From positions 13,809-57,232 of the forward strand of contig NW_004191393.1 in the NCBI RefSeq assembly GCF_000224145.3: DNA of 43,424 nucleotides, in the 5' to 3' direction. A program made the position numbers and the translations under genes. The stretch is from Ciona intestinalis. Taxonomy: Eukaryota > Chordata > Ascidiacea > Phlebobranchia > Cionidae. Of the stretch, positions 33,261 to 43,424 are shown in pieces; the first letter of the stretch is position 1, and the number at the start of each line of letters is the position of its first letter. The notes beneath the pieces were generated by a model. That model searched no databases. It was not told the DNA's origin and saw only the letters and a program-made list of their open reading frames with translations.

Positions 33261-33334
33261 CATCCCTGCCGGGACTCGAACCCGGAACCTCTGGATTAGA
33301 AGTCCAGCGCGCTAATCCATTGCGCCACAGAGAC
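33261..33334 (-). tRNA. tRNA-Arg (anticodon UCU), intronless
   Basis: The 74-base sequence folds into a complete cloverleaf. The acceptor stem is GTCTCTG/CAGGGAT (with wobble pairs), the D arm GCGC/GCGC, the anticodon stem CTGGA/TCCAG with loop CTTCTAA (anticodon TCT), and the T arm CCGGG-TTCGAGT-CCCGG. The discriminator is G. A TTTT run follows directly downstream (minus strand), within a 19-base palindrome at 33241-33259, as a Pol III terminator. Confidence 0.95.
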
Positions 33335-33858
33335 GATACGGTGCCAGACGTGTCTTTTACGTCATATTTTTAAAACTTATCACTCTATCTGTCTATCAGG
33401 TTTCGAATTTTGAAAACAAATGAAAATACTTAAATCACACCGTGGTACGTGTAATCAAATGAAGAATGTGCAAATTATGACCCATGAAAAATGCAACACG
33501 CGCGAAATTGGTAATGAATTAAACTCGTGGACCCGGACCGACATACAAAGGATGCTACGTGCCAATAAGCTCATTGTTGGCGAATTTTGTGTTACCATTG
33601 AGTTCCACTGTATGGCCCCACCGTTCACCTCTGTTGTTCATACACCCCCGGTGAAAGAGAATCAAAGAGAAAGATCCGACTGCTCGGTAACGGTTGACGA
33701 ACACAGACTGAAGTTATAATATTTGTTGAAGGTGCAGCGGTAGGAAACAAGGAAGTATATTTCGTTTAGTTTTAAATATTTTTAACTGCATTCGCAATGT
33801 CAATACTATGTTTAAATACAAGTGTTTCATATAATGTCGAATACTTGAAGAACAGAAA
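33335..33858. other. Intergenic, no supported gene
   Basis: A 99-codon plus-strand open frame at 33420-33719 has no recognisable motif. It lacks a convincing start context, so I do not call it. Confidence 0.35.
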
Positions 33859-33866
33859 GTTAACAG

Positions 33867-34316
33867 TAGGGATGCACATTACAGAATAATTAGGTATTCT
33901 AGGATATCCTAGAATACTTTATTTCGAATCTAGAATTCCGAATCTAGAATTTCGAATCTTTTTATATTTATAGGAAAAAATAATTTTACCCACATAAGTC
34001 AGTTTATTGACTCTTTCATACCCGCCTTGTTGGAACATGAGCTGTAAAATGATCAAAAATTGTACTATTGGGTAGTTTTTGCGTCATGAAACGTATAGCA
34101 GGTTATGAAAAGACGTTACGAAACGTTTACCGTTGAAAGTCCCACAAACACAAAAATATTTTTTTTCAAAATTAATAAGTTTCAAAAAATTGTTAATATA
34201 GTATATGAGATGACGTGTAATGACGTCATTAAACAGAATACCGAATCCCGTAAATAGATTCGAATACAAAAGGTTTCGAATCTCATGGATTCGAAATTCT
34301 GTAATGTGCATCCCTA
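33867..34316. mobile_element. hAT-like non-autonomous element (450 bp)
   Basis: Inverted 21-bp termini TAGGGATGCACATTACAGAAT, flanked by 8-bp copies GTTAACAG (33859-33866) and GTTAATAG (34317-34324) with one mismatch. The interior has short sub-repeats of TTCGAATC/CTAGAATT and no transposase. Terminus and 8-bp duplication fit the hAT superfamily. Confidence 0.8.
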
Positions 34317-34483
34317 GTTAATAGTGATTACAATATTGTTTTGCCGTGTAGTTATTTATTACCATTTGTTAGGAGACATTGGGAGTGGTATCCATTGGTA
34401 ATTTTAGTTGCATGGTGACTGCTGTTGAACGCTTAATAAACAATCACGTTGGTTACCTTTGAACGAAGCAGCGAAGCTAAAAC

Positions 34484-37400
34484 ATGGACGGCGAGAAACT
34501 TCAGGATCAAACAAATGTGAGGTTTATTTCCAACTTGATAATGTATAGGCAACATAATACTGATATGCAGTATATACTATATATGTGATATATATACACA
34601 TAATGTGCTGCCTGGAGCTGGAATATATATATATATATGGCCATATGGGTTGTCAAGTAATTTGACCTGACATTGTTGGTCTAATGGTCTGTGTTGTTCC
34701 TTCTCTTTCGCTTTCTCACACTCTTTCTCTACCCCTCTCCCTCTCTTTCGTTCTTTTCCCTTCTTTCCATCCTCTCTCTTTTTGTATTCGCACACTGAAG
34801 CAGTAGAGAGCAATGTTTTTTAGCATGGATGCCAATTTGTATTTGTTTTGACGGGTTGTCGTCTCTTAATAATAATTCTTTCTATGATTTTTTACATATT
34901 GAAATACCGTTTCTTTTTCTATAATTGTTGTTATTAGAAACACGATGGCATCATGGCACCGGGCGGGCACGAGGTGTATGAAACATAACACCCGTGTTAT
35001 AATGACTGTCGTCGCCCGCCACGCAAAGATAAATAAGTTACATACGTGGTAACTTGTAAGCGGGCACGAGGTGTATGAAACAGAACACCCCTGTTAGAAC
35101 GACTGTCGTTGCCCTGCCATGCGAGGATAAATGAGTTACATACGTTGTAACTCGTAAGCGGGCACGATGTGTATGAACACCCGTGTTATAACGATTGTCG
35201 TTGCCCCTCCACGTGATGGTAAAGAGCCAAGAAGCACTGCCACTGTTTCAATTCTTTACTGATATCTTGATACCTCAGTTTTAGTTTGATCAACGGGCGC
35301 GATAGGACATTCTTTGCCTTGAGAAATAAATTATTGAATTGCTAACAACCTTACAAAATTTGGCAACAATTACCTGCAAACTATAAAAAGGGGCAAGATG
35401 AAAATGGGGCAAGATGGGACATACCTATTTGTTTTGTACAGGGGTGGCATATACATTTTTAACCAGCAATAAGTTATCTCATATAGTTAAACCTAACTAT
35501 TCCACCCAGTCTAAGGTAGTAGGAAGCTCCCACGAAGCTCTTCCATCAAGCAACGATGATACCAGCCATTCTTCAATAAGTGAACCTCAACCTACTGTTT
35601 CTTCACAAGATGTGTCTACACATGCTATCTTCCATCAGGTGAATTGCAATGCTCATGTATGGCTGGTCCAATGTCACCAAATTTTGTGTTGCAAAACATT
35701 TACAAACCTATTGAATTTGTTTAACAACTAGAAAATACCATAAGTGCTAAGTTTCATTGACTGCCTACATATACTAATACTGTATTTGAATAAGAATCAA
35801 TGTAACTTGTTTTGCCTCGCGTAGCCTGAAAACAACAGTCGTTATAACACGGGTGTTCTGTATCACACACCTCATGCCAGCTTACAAGTTACCACGTACG
35901 TAACTTATTTATCCTCGCATGGCGGGGCAACAACAGTCGTTATAACACGGCTGTTCTGTATCACACACCTCATGCCAGCTTACAAGTTACCATGTATGTA
36001 ACTTTGTGGGTGATTGTTTCTTCTGTATGGTTGATAATTTGTACAACCCATTAGTGACCACTGGGTTATAAAGCAATTGTCGTTAAGTGTCTTGACCAAG
36101 ATCACATACGCCCACAATGCAACAGCGCCAAGCCTTCAACGCATACCCTATAGGAGGCAGACGGTGTTGCCACTCTGCCATGTCGCCGGAACATTTTCTA
36201 AAAAAAACATTTTCTATACCATATAAGCAATCAACTAATGCTAATATTTTCTTAACAAAGAAGGTCAAACGAGTAACACTGTTTTGTTTTATCCAGTGTA
36301 TTCAATGTAAATGTTTCAACCAAGCTTTATATCCAAGGGTAAGTTAATAAGTTGTGAACTTTACAGGAAGGAAGTGATGTAACGTCAAGTTGTAATACAA
36401 CAAATGATCAACAACCTGTGACGATAAACAACCCAGAAGATGTTCATTTTTACCAGCAAACTGACCATTTTCACCAGCAAACACATCAAGAGTTACATCT
36501 TCATCAGAAAACTCAACATTTTCACCAGCAAACAAACGTGCTTCAAGTTCTCTACCCAACAGTGCAAAATTTGAATATTGAACAACAACAACAACATTTG
36601 CCGCTTCTTGTACAAAATCAAGAGCAACAATACATATCCCAACAACCGCAACCAAATCTGCCACAATACACAAACAGGCAACCAATACCATTCCATGTAC
36701 TTAACCCAGCACAGCAGCATCGTCAACACATTCACCGCCAACCAGGACCACAGACTCCCCATGCTCATACACTTGGTATAAATATTTAAAACTTTATTTT
36801 TAAATGAAATCTATTCAAACATGTATAAAAGTCACTAAAAGTAAAATTAATTTTCTAATGTTTAGGTTTAAAATATTTCTTACAATGAGGTGTTCATTTA
36901 AAAAGTTAACAAGCAATACACTGCAAGTATTAAAATGAGATGGTTGCACAGGATTTCAAACTTTCAACAACAAAAGTAATTAGTATATCATCACAGGTTT
37001 TAGTAATTGCCTAATATATTAAACATGCTAGTTAACAACTTACCTTATATCGATAATGAAAGTGTTCGAACCTGGAAGATTACACAATCTATAAACACAT
37101 GCAGCATTTTTACTAATTATATTGAATGCACACCAATGTACAATTTTCACAAACCTAATAACATAGGAATTATGAGCCTTACACCGTGACAGTTGAGCCA
37201 CAACTTTTTATTTTATAGCTTTAGCTGGAAAACTTGAACAGATAATGAGAAAAAAAACTGTTCAATTCTACGGAGAAATCATCTTGCCACCAGGAGTTTT
37301 AGTTCCAGGCTGTTCCATTGAGCCTGTACCTCTTCAATTGGCAACAGCTCGCCAAATAGCAGATAATGAATGGGAGCGAAATAAGAATCAACGACAAAAA

Positions 37401-40400
37401 TTGCATCGAATGTACATACCACAAGGTTCCATACAGATTGAAGATTTGTTTGAGGAGGCAAAACAAGTTGCGCAGCAAGATGTCAGATACAAGAATCGGG
37501 AAGCTAAGTCAGAGTATATTAAAAAATTCGGTAATATTGTTTCTGTGATTGGATTACCTGGGATTGGCAAAAGCACGCTCACAAAGATAATTGCCAAATG
37601 TATTGTTAAAGATAAAACAATGAAACCAGATACACAGTTTGTGTTTCCAATTTCACTGAAGAACTTTAACCCTAATGAAAAAATTACTCTGTTGCAATTC
37701 CTTCTACATGACAACTTGAGTGAGTGGAATCATTCTGATGAAGAAAACAAAGCTTTGGTTCAATTCCTGTACAACAATCGTAATGTTGTTCTATTGATTG
37801 ATGGATTGGATGAACTGAATATAACTCAAGCTGGCAGAAGTTGTTACCATTGCCAATTAGATAGCAAAGAATATCCAGAGGTCTTTGTCAAAAACTTGTT
37901 GATGGGCAGGCTTCTACCTAATGCTGCGAAAGTTATCACATCAAGACCAGGTCAGTTTTACGAGCTTCACCCTGATTATCGACAAGGTTTGGTTTCTGAG
38001 GTGCATGGTATGGATAAACCTGCAAAAAAGAATCTTACTAAACAAATATGTGGTGAAGCCAATCTTGAAAATGTTGAGAAATTATTGGCAGAGCGTCCAA
38101 ACTTAGATGCCCTTTGCTATGTACCAGTCCATTGTATTCACATTGTAGCTTGTCTCCATTCAAGTGTGTCATCGGGTCATGAGATCAATTCAATGACTCA
38201 GGTGTTCCTCTTTACTCTCACCAACTACAAAGCTTCGGATCATGTAAGAACAAGCATGTCAGAACGAGAAGTTGGGCACGAACTGGTAAAACTTGCTCAC
38301 CTTGCATACAAAGGACTTGCTCAAAGAAAATTGGTGTTTCAGCAAGCCGACTTTGAAGAAGTGGGAATCAACGAACAAACTGTTGATATATTTCTGCACA
38401 CCTATGTTGAAAAGTCCCATCATTTAAAAATGAGAATCTTGGAAGGAAAGAAACGAAGTTACTTCATTCACCTTATCTGGCATGAGTTTTTCTCAGCAGG
38501 GCATCTATTGTTATTCATGTCAGAAGAAAGATTCCGCAGATGTATGGACACTTTCAAACATCCACATTGGGAAGTCGTGACCCGATTTATGTTTGGTATT
38601 TGTAACTCCACTTCATACGAGGATCTGAAAGTGATTTTCCCAGCTTCGATGATTAAAGATTATAAGGAGAAAAAGGAGATTCTCATGTCTTTAATTCCAG
38701 GTCAATACCAGGTTCCCAAAAATTATGGCCGCTACCAAATTGAAGATATGGTCAGATATGCAGGTTGGGTCCATGAAGCAAACGATGAAGAAATATCCAA
38801 AAGATTTGAAGAGAGTTTGCCTAAGGTTATACATATGCCAGTTCCTAGGTTTCTTACAGAAGTTTCTGATGTTGTTTTTGCTTTGAACACATTCACAACT
38901 CCTCATTCTCTCATTGTCAATATTTCTGAAACAGATGGGTCAGCAGGGGAATCTTTTCTTAGAGGAATATATGGGAGTCAGGCAAAGGTTGGTAAAATGG
39001 TTTACACTCTAGTTTTCGATTTTTGCAAAAGGTTTTTTACTGTTTTTTTTACTGTTTGAGCGACGCATTTAAATTTGAATATTATTTTGAATCTACTTTT
39101 ATACAACAAAATAACAGAAATACCAACTCGTCCCTGGAGATTTCTCTTTCATAGTTAGCCCGTTCACATGGCCAAATAAACCGCTTTTGTTTCGGTAAAA
39201 GCGGCAAATATTTGCTGAGTCACTTTAAAAAAGAGGGGGCTACTTCGGACCAAGTCTCGTGGCGGTCCAGACGAGAAAAGTCTCGAAAAAAAGAGGCATT
39301 TCACAGCTCGCGTGTCAGTTCATATTTAGCTTTGAGGTTGCGGATGCTTGTTTTACTATTTGCAGTGAGGTTTTATACAATGTTAAGTTATAAACTAGTT
39401 GAATATATATGGTTTTCAACCAAATACGAAGTTTCAGCTAGAAATAATAAGTTTTTCTATCTTTAGAATGCATTTAGTATAAGAAATAGTACCGTATATA
39501 GTTTGTACAGGATGCTTCTAGTTTGGCAATGAGAAAGGAAGTGTGCAACTGCTACTGTACAATCAATAATAAAACTGTTGTAATTCAGATTCAGTTGAAA
39601 TAATGAATTTTTAACTAAAAATTTGGTACCAGTGAAGAATCCTCCCTTTCACATTCTCTTGATAAGGCGTTAGTGGTTAGGGAGAGTATTCTTCACTAGC
39701 ACCAATAAATTGTATGTTGAAATATTAACTTAGAAATAATGATCAAAATGGATGGTGGACAGCAGCACATTAAATTTGTGTCTTGACCACTCTACTGGAC
39801 CAAGAGTTTGTAGAAGGTATGTTTGTATATGCCATGGGTTTGTGTTGTGTTGTGTAATGTAATACTTAGATTATTCTGCAGAAAAATTGTCGACAACACC
39901 GGTACATTTAGAAGCAAGATAGAAACCAAAAGAGTGTGAGAATTACATGTATCAGTTTGGATATACATTCATCAATAAGCTACAGAGTGGTTTGTAAACC
40001 CATCATTTGAAGAAAAGACAACATACATAACATAATACACAGTACTGACATTATACATAGTACTGGGCTGCTGAATCAAAGCAACAAACTAATCATTCAA
40101 GTGTAATAGTAAAATCAAAGCAACAAACTAATCATTGCTTTACTGCAAACAAGCGTAATAGTAAAACATAATGTGTGTGTGTGTTTTGTGTACATAGCTA
40201 TACGTATAATCAAAGCAGTTATCATTTACTTTCAATGCCTTTAAAAGCAGATTCTGTTTTACATTTGTACATGAAATGCATTTTTGTTATTGTTTTCATG
40301 GAGTTCAGTTTTGTTCTTCTTTTTAATAAAACTAAAACAAAGAACCTGTGCTATGTTACAAAATGATTCAGCAGGCAAAAGTGATTTCAAATTAAAACAT

Positions 40401-42962
40401 GACTAGGTGGTAAGTTAGAGAAAAAGTTAAGTGGGACTGGCATCTGTTGTGTAGATTATATATATTTATATGTGTGTTTGTATTATATGTATAATATTAC
40501 ATTGTGAAGAATATATTTTACTACTTTTGTTTTTGGCAGTAATAATTCTAAATTCAAAATCACTCATAATTATGTGAAAATATTAATTAAAATGTATCGT
40601 GTGTATATGGGGAGAAATAAAATATTCGATTTCAACGCTAAAACAACAAGGCTAAATAGCCATGTGAACGAACGTCTATTCTGGCCAACAATTGCCTCTA
40701 TTTTTGGCCTGGCCTAGTTTGGAAAAGACTCTTTTTCGTTTGGTCATGTGAGCGGTCTAATAAAGACTTTAAAGAATCCCAGTTTATATGTATTGTAACA
40801 CAATATTGCTATTTCAGATCAAAGTGTTAGATATAAAGGCTGTAAAGATAACAGACTCGTTCACACAAGCCCTTCTTCCTCATCTTGATGTGATGGATAA
40901 GCTTGACTTGGATGAGTGGTGTCTTTCTATACAGAATCGTATCATCTTACATGAAGCTATTCAAGGACTAAAAAACCCAAAAGTTAGTGTGTTACCTTAA
41001 ACATGAAGTATTAATTTACATTGCCATTTTCACATTAATGAAATTGAATTGGTATCCATATTGTTTACACAGAAGAAACACAAAAGATTTATATTTTATT
41101 ATTACCTAAACTGCTGTGGGTTGGATACATTAATCATTCCATTTTCAACTATTTAGAGTTTAAAAGTGAATCGCATCAATGGTGATCGATGGTCAAAGTA
41201 TTGGTTTTTGCATGAAGATCAACCAGATGATGTAATGCAAATCTTACAACTTTCACCTGGAAAAGTAAAAACCATGAAAATATTTACTTGCATTAAAAAA
41301 GGCCGTTTATTAATAAAAATTTAAAACAATTGTTAAAACATGTTTTTTGTTTATTTTTTTACATTAGATTAAAAGATTAGATATCCGATCATCAAGCATG
41401 TCAGATTCAACGACACAAGCCCTTCTTCCCCATCTTGATGTGATGGATAAGCTTGACTTGGATGAGGAGAAACTTTCGACACAAAATCGTATCATCTTAC
41501 ATGAAGCTGTAAGACGACTAATGAACCCAAAAGTTAGTTTGTTTAATTTTAGTTTTAAATGTTAAAAGTTCAGAATCTTTACATTCTCTTGGGATCTGTA
41601 TAGTTTTAAGTGCTTCAATTTAGGATTTGAGAGTAAATGACACCAATGCTGATCAATGGTCGAAGGATTGGAAGTGTTGGAGATTGAATGAGGAACTAAC
41701 AGTGAGAGGTGCAATGAAAATACTTCAACTTTCCCCTGGAAAGGTAATGGCAATAAAATTATTGTGAAACCTAAATGTTGCAAACCTAGCTTAATGTTTT
41801 TATTTAAGTTTACCACCTAACCAGTGCTAAATACATCATTTTTAATTTAGATCAAAATACTACACATGGCCAATGTTAAAATAACAGATTCAATGACACA
41901 AGCCCTTCTTCCTCATCTTGATGTTATGAATAAGCTTGACTTGGATGAGCAGACACTTTCTGCACAAAATCGTATCATCTTACATGAAGCTGTTGAACGA
42001 CTAACAAACCCACAAGTTAGTGTGTTTAATTTGTGTGAAAGTGTTGATTTAGACGCATAACTATTTGGTCACTATAACCCCAATTTTGATTTGGTACCAT
42101 TACTCCTAATGCAATACTAGTCAGTGGTCTTCTTTGCAGTCACATTGTGAGAAACGAATAAAAGCAAATAAGAAATACTTGTTATATTACAAAAAACACT
42201 AATTTATCTGTTCAGAAAATCTCACTGAAAATCTTGGCCAATATTAAGATTTTGCCAAAATATCATCATTTGTTTGCCATGTCTGTCACATCCTTGGTGA
42301 AAATCTAAGTGACGAACTCAAAAGCAGTACTCTTTTTGAATGGAGCAATTGGAATTGAATATTCAGTTCAATAAGGACTATCTGTACACCAAATCTAAAA
42401 CTAAGTTCCCCTGGAATTCACTATAAAGCATATGTAAAGCAATAAATATGTTTTGCAATTCTAATGAACATACGCTTGAGGAGCAAGTTTTAAAATGCAT
42501 CTTAAAATAAATTGAATAATTTTAAAGTTTTTTGACACTCTAGTTAGTAGTTTTAATAGATCCAACTATTTAGGGTTTGACAGTGAATGACATCAATGGT
42601 GATCGATGGCCAAAGGATTGGAAAATGTATTCTGATCAACCAGATGATGATGTAATGCAAATCTTACAACTTCCACCTGGAAAAGTAAGAACCATGAAAC
42701 AGATAATCTATTGAGCACGAATTACTTATTTTAACTGGAATTTATTTAAATCTTTAGTGTGATTATGAATCCTATAAAACAGTTGTTGCCATTTTAGATC
42801 AAAAAATTAAATATCTTGGATGTGGAGATGACAGATTCAACGACACAAGCCCTTCTTCCTCATCTTGATGTGATGGATAAGCTTGACTTGGATGAGAAGA
42901 AACTTTCTGCACAAAATCTTATCATCTTACATGAAGCTGTTGAACGACTAACAAACCCACAA
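34484..42962 (+). CDS. NACHT (NLR-like) protein with repeat-exon array, 3' end outside window
   Basis: Exons: 34484-34516, 35510-35638, 36367-36775, 37219-38987, 40818-40982, 41157-41264, 41368-41532, 41624-41743, 41851-42015, 42574-42684 and 42798-42962. Phases agree at every junction, giving 1,113 residues in the window. Residues 1-54 are Ser/Thr-rich. Residues 55-190 are Gln/His-rich with an HFHQQT-type repeat. The NACHT ATPase follows, with P-loop GLPGIGKST at about 302-310, Walker B VVLLIDGLDEL at about 380-390 and the sensor-like TSRPG. NACHT NTPases oligomerise as cytosolic innate immune sensors. After a winged-helix-like region come leucine-rich-type modules encoded by alternating exons of 55 codons and 36-40 codons. 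No CARD, death or pyrin domain is visible. The first exon (11 codons, good ATG context) is short and less certain. The gene continues to the right. Confidence 0.85.
34685..34795. repeat. Pyrimidine-rich (CT)n-type tract
   Basis: About 110 bases of almost pure C/T (TTCTCTTTCGCTTTCTCACAC...) in intron 1 of the NACHT gene. It is low complexity and of no evident function. Confidence 0.7.
34965..35217 (+). mobile_element. SINE, three tandem monomers
   Basis: Units begin at about 34967, 35060 and 35157 (GCGGGCACGAGGTGTATG). The third lacks several bases. It lies in intron 1 of the NACHT gene. Confidence 0.75.
35795..36140 (-). mobile_element. SINE copy, two monomers plus linker and central domain
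   Basis: An AATCAATG tail remnant, two 98-bp units, the GTAACTTTGTGGGTGATTG linker, then TGACCACTGGGTTA..GTCGTTAAGTGTCTTG and the AATGCAACAGCGCCAAGCC part. This is the clearest full-order copy in the window, in intron 2 of the NACHT gene. Confidence 0.75.
39155..40760. mobile_element. Possible TIR element in NACHT intron 4
   Basis: TTAGCCCGTTCACATGGCCA at 39155-39175 is mirrored by TGGTCATGTGAGCGGTCTAA at about 40740-40760. Another inverted copy (AGCCATGTGAACGAACG) lies at about 40657-40673. The roughly 1.6-kb interior has no convincing open frame. No target duplication is identified. Confidence 0.4.
39623..39705 (+). ncRNA. Candidate hairpin RNA (pre-miRNA-like)
   Basis: TTGGTACCAGTGAAGAATCC and GTATTCTTCACTAGCACCAA form a stem of about 25 bp with two or three mismatches and a loop of roughly 31 bases, in sense orientation inside a NACHT intron. 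Size and shape fit a miRNA precursor, but it may be only an inverted repeat of the surrounding element. Confidence 0.3.
40818..42962 (+). repeat. Tandem array of alternating coding exons (A-B)3-A
   Basis: A-type exons (165 bases, each beginning ATCAAA or ATTAAA) are at 40818, 41368, 41851 and 42798. B-type exons (108, 120 and 111 bases, with W..W and MxILQL.PGK) are at 41157, 41624 and 42574. All are phase 0 on both sides. A exons share long, almost identical DNA blocks around CCTCATCTTGATGTGATGGA. Confidence 0.85.
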
Positions 42963-43424
42963 GTTAGTGTGTTGTATTTCGATGTACTAGTATTATTACA
43001 GTAATGTTATGAGAACAAGAGATTAAAGATCTAATGAATGAGCACGTCTTAAACTAATTAGTATAGTATTAATTAGCCCTTTTACTACAACGCATTTTAC
43101 GAGTTTTACAAACCGACTAATACGTTTTAATATCGCAACCCCTACATTTCTATAAAATCGACCCCATTGCTATTCGTAGAGGTGCACATTACAGAATAAT
43201 TAGGTATTCTAGACGTATGATTACGTCATTAAACAGAATACCGAATTCTGTTTAAGTGTGAGCTAAACCTATTGGGGGCAATTTTGAATCCTTATTATAA
43301 CCAAACCAGTGCAGTACAATGGATTTGTAATGAAAAAACACAAGTTCGACAGAGAATACACACATATTTTAGTATTTTGGATACTATAACAAATAAAGAA
43401 GCATTGTGTGAATACATTTCTATG
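42963..43424. other. Intron or 3' region of the NACHT gene at the window edge
   Basis: Besides the deleted hAT-like copy I see no exon. The expected next B-type exon is not present, so the gene either ends soon after 42962 or continues outside. Confidence 0.4.
43181..43252. mobile_element. Internally deleted copy of the hAT-like element
   Basis: GGTGCACATTACAGAATAAT and its continuation match the left end of the 33867 element. This joins directly to sequence matching that element's right part (ATTACGTCATTAAACAGAAT). The middle of about 300 bases is missing. Confidence 0.65.

Noticed and set aside
33420..33719. 99-codon plus-strand open frame after the tRNA gene.
   Set aside because: No recognisable motif or signal peptide, and no supporting splice or promoter context.
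36344..36768. Minus-strand open frames rich in Val and Leu.
   Set aside because: They mirror the Gln/His-rich coding exon of the NACHT gene on the plus strand.

Overview
The window is animal nuclear DNA, most likely from an ascidian tunicate of the genus Ciona. It is AT-rich, has many short GT-AG introns, and carries dense short dispersed repeats. The genes are chordate-like (COX10, a dopamine beta-hydroxylase relative, EPAC/RapGEF, IL-17, a NACHT receptor). Species-level assignment is inference. I assembled gene models by hand from open frames, splice sites and matching intron phases, and every exon junction stated below is phase-consistent. No transcript evidence was available.

Layout. 1-2 kb: a small secreted cationic peptide gene (+). 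2.1-3.4 kb: an integrase-bearing fragment of a retroelement pol gene inserted in a SINE. 3.6-6.8 kb: COX10 (-, six exons), with a 528-bp TIR element in intron 1. 7.1-8.1 kb: a CAP/SCP-domain protein (-) with a Thr-rich 10-residue repeat tail and a GPI-type C-terminus, broken by a frameshift in this assembly. 10.6-11.3 kb: an IL-17-type cytokine (+, two exons). 11.5-16.0 kb: a dopamine beta-hydroxylase-like monooxygenase (-, eight exons visible; the Cu-B His exon is missing, probably in an assembly gap). 16.8 kb: a second small peptide gene (-) sharing the leader of the first. 17.8-30.0 kb: a cAMP-regulated Rap guanine-nucleotide exchange factor of the EPAC family (-, 21 visible exons). Its first coding exon appears to be a 911-codon, tyrosine-motif-rich exon. 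One catalytic-domain exon is missing at another gap. 33.3 kb: tRNA-Arg(UCU) (-). 34.5-43.0 kb: a NACHT (NLR-like) gene (+), open at the right end, with a Gln/His-rich N-terminal part and an alternating array of symmetric repeat exons.

Mobile DNA. One SINE-like family dominates. It has a tRNA-like head, a central domain, a 98-bp monomer that can be tandemly amplified, and a (TTCA)n tail. An approximately 190-bp MITE family is present in about ten copies. There are also single TTAA-flanked, 8-bp-TSD hAT-like and 9-bp-TSD composite elements. Two of the three 50-N gaps lie in amplified SINE monomers, and each coincides with a missing exon.

How the genes fit together. They form no operon-like pathway. 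Several are signalling or immune genes (IL-17, NACHT receptor, CAP protein, secreted peptides, cAMP-Rap exchange factor), alongside mitochondrial heme A synthesis (COX10). The strongest candidate novelty is the phosphotyrosine-scaffold/EPAC fusion, followed by the repeat-exon NACHT gene and the composite TIR element with an internal Pol III promoter.
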